Shown piece by piece: positions 63,467-64,000 of a stretch of DNA of 64,000 nt. The stretch is from Pandoraea sp. PE-S2T-3. GTDB taxonomy: Bacteria; Pseudomonadota; Gammaproteobacteria; Burkholderiales; Burkholderiaceae. Both the position numbers and the translations under genes were made by a program. The number at the start of each line of letters is the position of its first letter. The first letter of the stretch is position 1. The stretch lies in contig NZ_NGUQ01000033.1 of the NCBI RefSeq assembly GCF_002179965.1, positions 310,001 through 374,000 on the forward strand. The letters run 5' to 3'. The notes beneath the pieces are model-generated. The model ran no database searches and had not been told where the DNA came from. It saw only the letters and a program-made list of their open reading frames with translations.

Positions 63467-64000
63467 TCAGAACTGCGCTTCGCTCAGCGACAGCGCCGAA
63501 TCTGCACCCTCGGTGATCGACTGTGCGAGACCCGGTGCTTGCGTCAGGATGTGGTCGGCAAAGAAACGTGCAGTGCCGATCTTGGCATCGTAGAACGCCG
63601 GATCTTCTGCACGACGCGCCTGCGCTGCCAGCAACGCACGGCCCATTTGCCAGCCACCCAGCACGATCCCCGCAAGCTTCAGGTACGGCACGCTGCCGGC
63701 AAACACGGCATTCGCGTTGTCTTGCGTGTTAGCGATGACGTAATCGACCACGATCGACAACGCTTCACGGCCCTTGGCCAGACGCTCGGCCACGCTCGTC
63801 GCCACGCCGCCTGCGGCGCGCAATTCGTTTTCGGTGGCCGCCACCTGCTCGAACAGCGCACGCGCCACGGCGCCGCCATCACGCAGCGTCTTGCGGCCGA
63901 TCAGGTCGTTGGCCTGAATGGCCGTCGTGCCTTCGTAAATCGGCAGAATCCGTGCATCGCGGTAGTACTGCGCAGCGCCCGTTTCTTCGATGAAGCCCAT
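63467..64000 (-). CDS. Acyl-CoA dehydrogenase, C-terminal part (5' end beyond window)
   Basis: An open frame entering from the right edge encodes 177 residues plus stop. GFIEETGAAQYYRDARILPI and YEGTTAIQANDLIGRKTL are the C-terminal flavin-binding segment of acyl-CoA dehydrogenases, followed by the extra helical domain of the about 600-residue type (AcdH/FadE-like, ending GADSALSLSEAQF). The ATG at the very edge is almost certainly internal. It oxidises acyl-CoA to enoyl-CoA in fatty-acid or related catabolism; chain-length preference cannot be told. Confidence 0.92.
   Translation of the reverse strand: MGFIEETGAAQYYRDARILPIYEGTTAIQANDLIGRKTLRDGGAVARALFEQVAATENELRAAGGVATSVAERLAKGREALSIVVDYVIANTQDNANAVFAGSVPYLKLAGIVLGGWQMGRALLAAQARRAEDPAFYDAKIGTARFFADHILTQAPGLAQSITEGADSALSLSEAQF

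Overview
The window is GC-rich, densely coded DNA from a betaproteobacterium. The gene set and order fit Burkholderiaceae, and Pandoraea is my best guess by resemblance (no database search was run). Supporting signs are hemC-hemD-hemX-hemY divergent from ppc, zapB-like/zapA followed by 6S RNA, Orn/Lys decarboxylase beside dcd, tamA-tamB, a DUF3460 protein beside scpA, and a B12 locus of late and salvage steps. I see no tRNA, rRNA, insertion sequence, prophage or CRISPR array.

Layout. (1) 1-12.2 kb is a catabolic island: an FMN-type 2-hydroxyacid dehydrogenase cut by the left edge, an IclR regulator, a DapA-type aldolase, a PotABCD-like ABC importer with both permeases fused, an FAD-type D-2-hydroxyacid dehydrogenase, an aldehyde dehydrogenase, an SDR and an ACS-type MFS carrier. 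Two near-identical palindrome-like sites, one before the regulator and one between the divergent dehydrogenase genes, suggest one IclR regulon. (2) 12.2-16.5 kb holds a structured leader or sRNA candidate before a DHA2 efflux pump, then two unrecognised tandem paralogues with GTG and TTG starts and secreted-effector-like N-termini. (3) 16.6-26.5 kb has the haem genes hemCDXY, ppc, an exported chorismate mutase and argH. (4) 26.6-38.3 kb has gltS, an Orn/Lys/Arg decarboxylase, dcd, the Fe-S carrier mrp, an OmpA-like lipoprotein, metG, a methyltransferase, an Lrp regulator and two small genes. (5) 37.7-44.4 kb has tamA-tamB followed by a lipoprotein with two BamE-like halves, a possible outer-membrane assembly operon. 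(6) 44.8-48.4 kb has the DUF3460 gene, scpA, panC, panD and a solitary ParA-type ATPase. (7) 48.5-62.4 kb is the cobalamin locus: cobQ divergent from cobU-cbiB-cobC; btuF; and an opposite-strand operon btuB-btuC-btuD-cobO-cobT-cobS-phosphatase led by a cobalamin riboswitch. (8) 62.4-64 kb has zapB-like/zapA, 6S RNA and the C-terminal part of an acyl-CoA dehydrogenase cut by the right edge.

How the parts work together. The B12 genes can import corrinoids (BtuB/F/C/D), adenosylate them (CobO), amidate to cobyric acid (CobQ), attach aminopropanol phosphate (CobC decarboxylase, CbiB), activate the cobinamide (CobU) and add the lower ligand (CobT, CobS, phosphatase). No corrin-ring-building gene is present here. 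hemC and hemD supply uroporphyrinogen III, the shared precursor of haem and corrins. The catabolic island can be read as convergence of both stereoisomers of a 2-hydroxyacid on one 2-oxoacid that is then split by the DapA-type enzyme; this is inference. The least explained pieces are the tandem paralogues at 14.05-16.5 kb, the structured leader at 12.2-12.4 kb and the hexamer repeat inside tamB.
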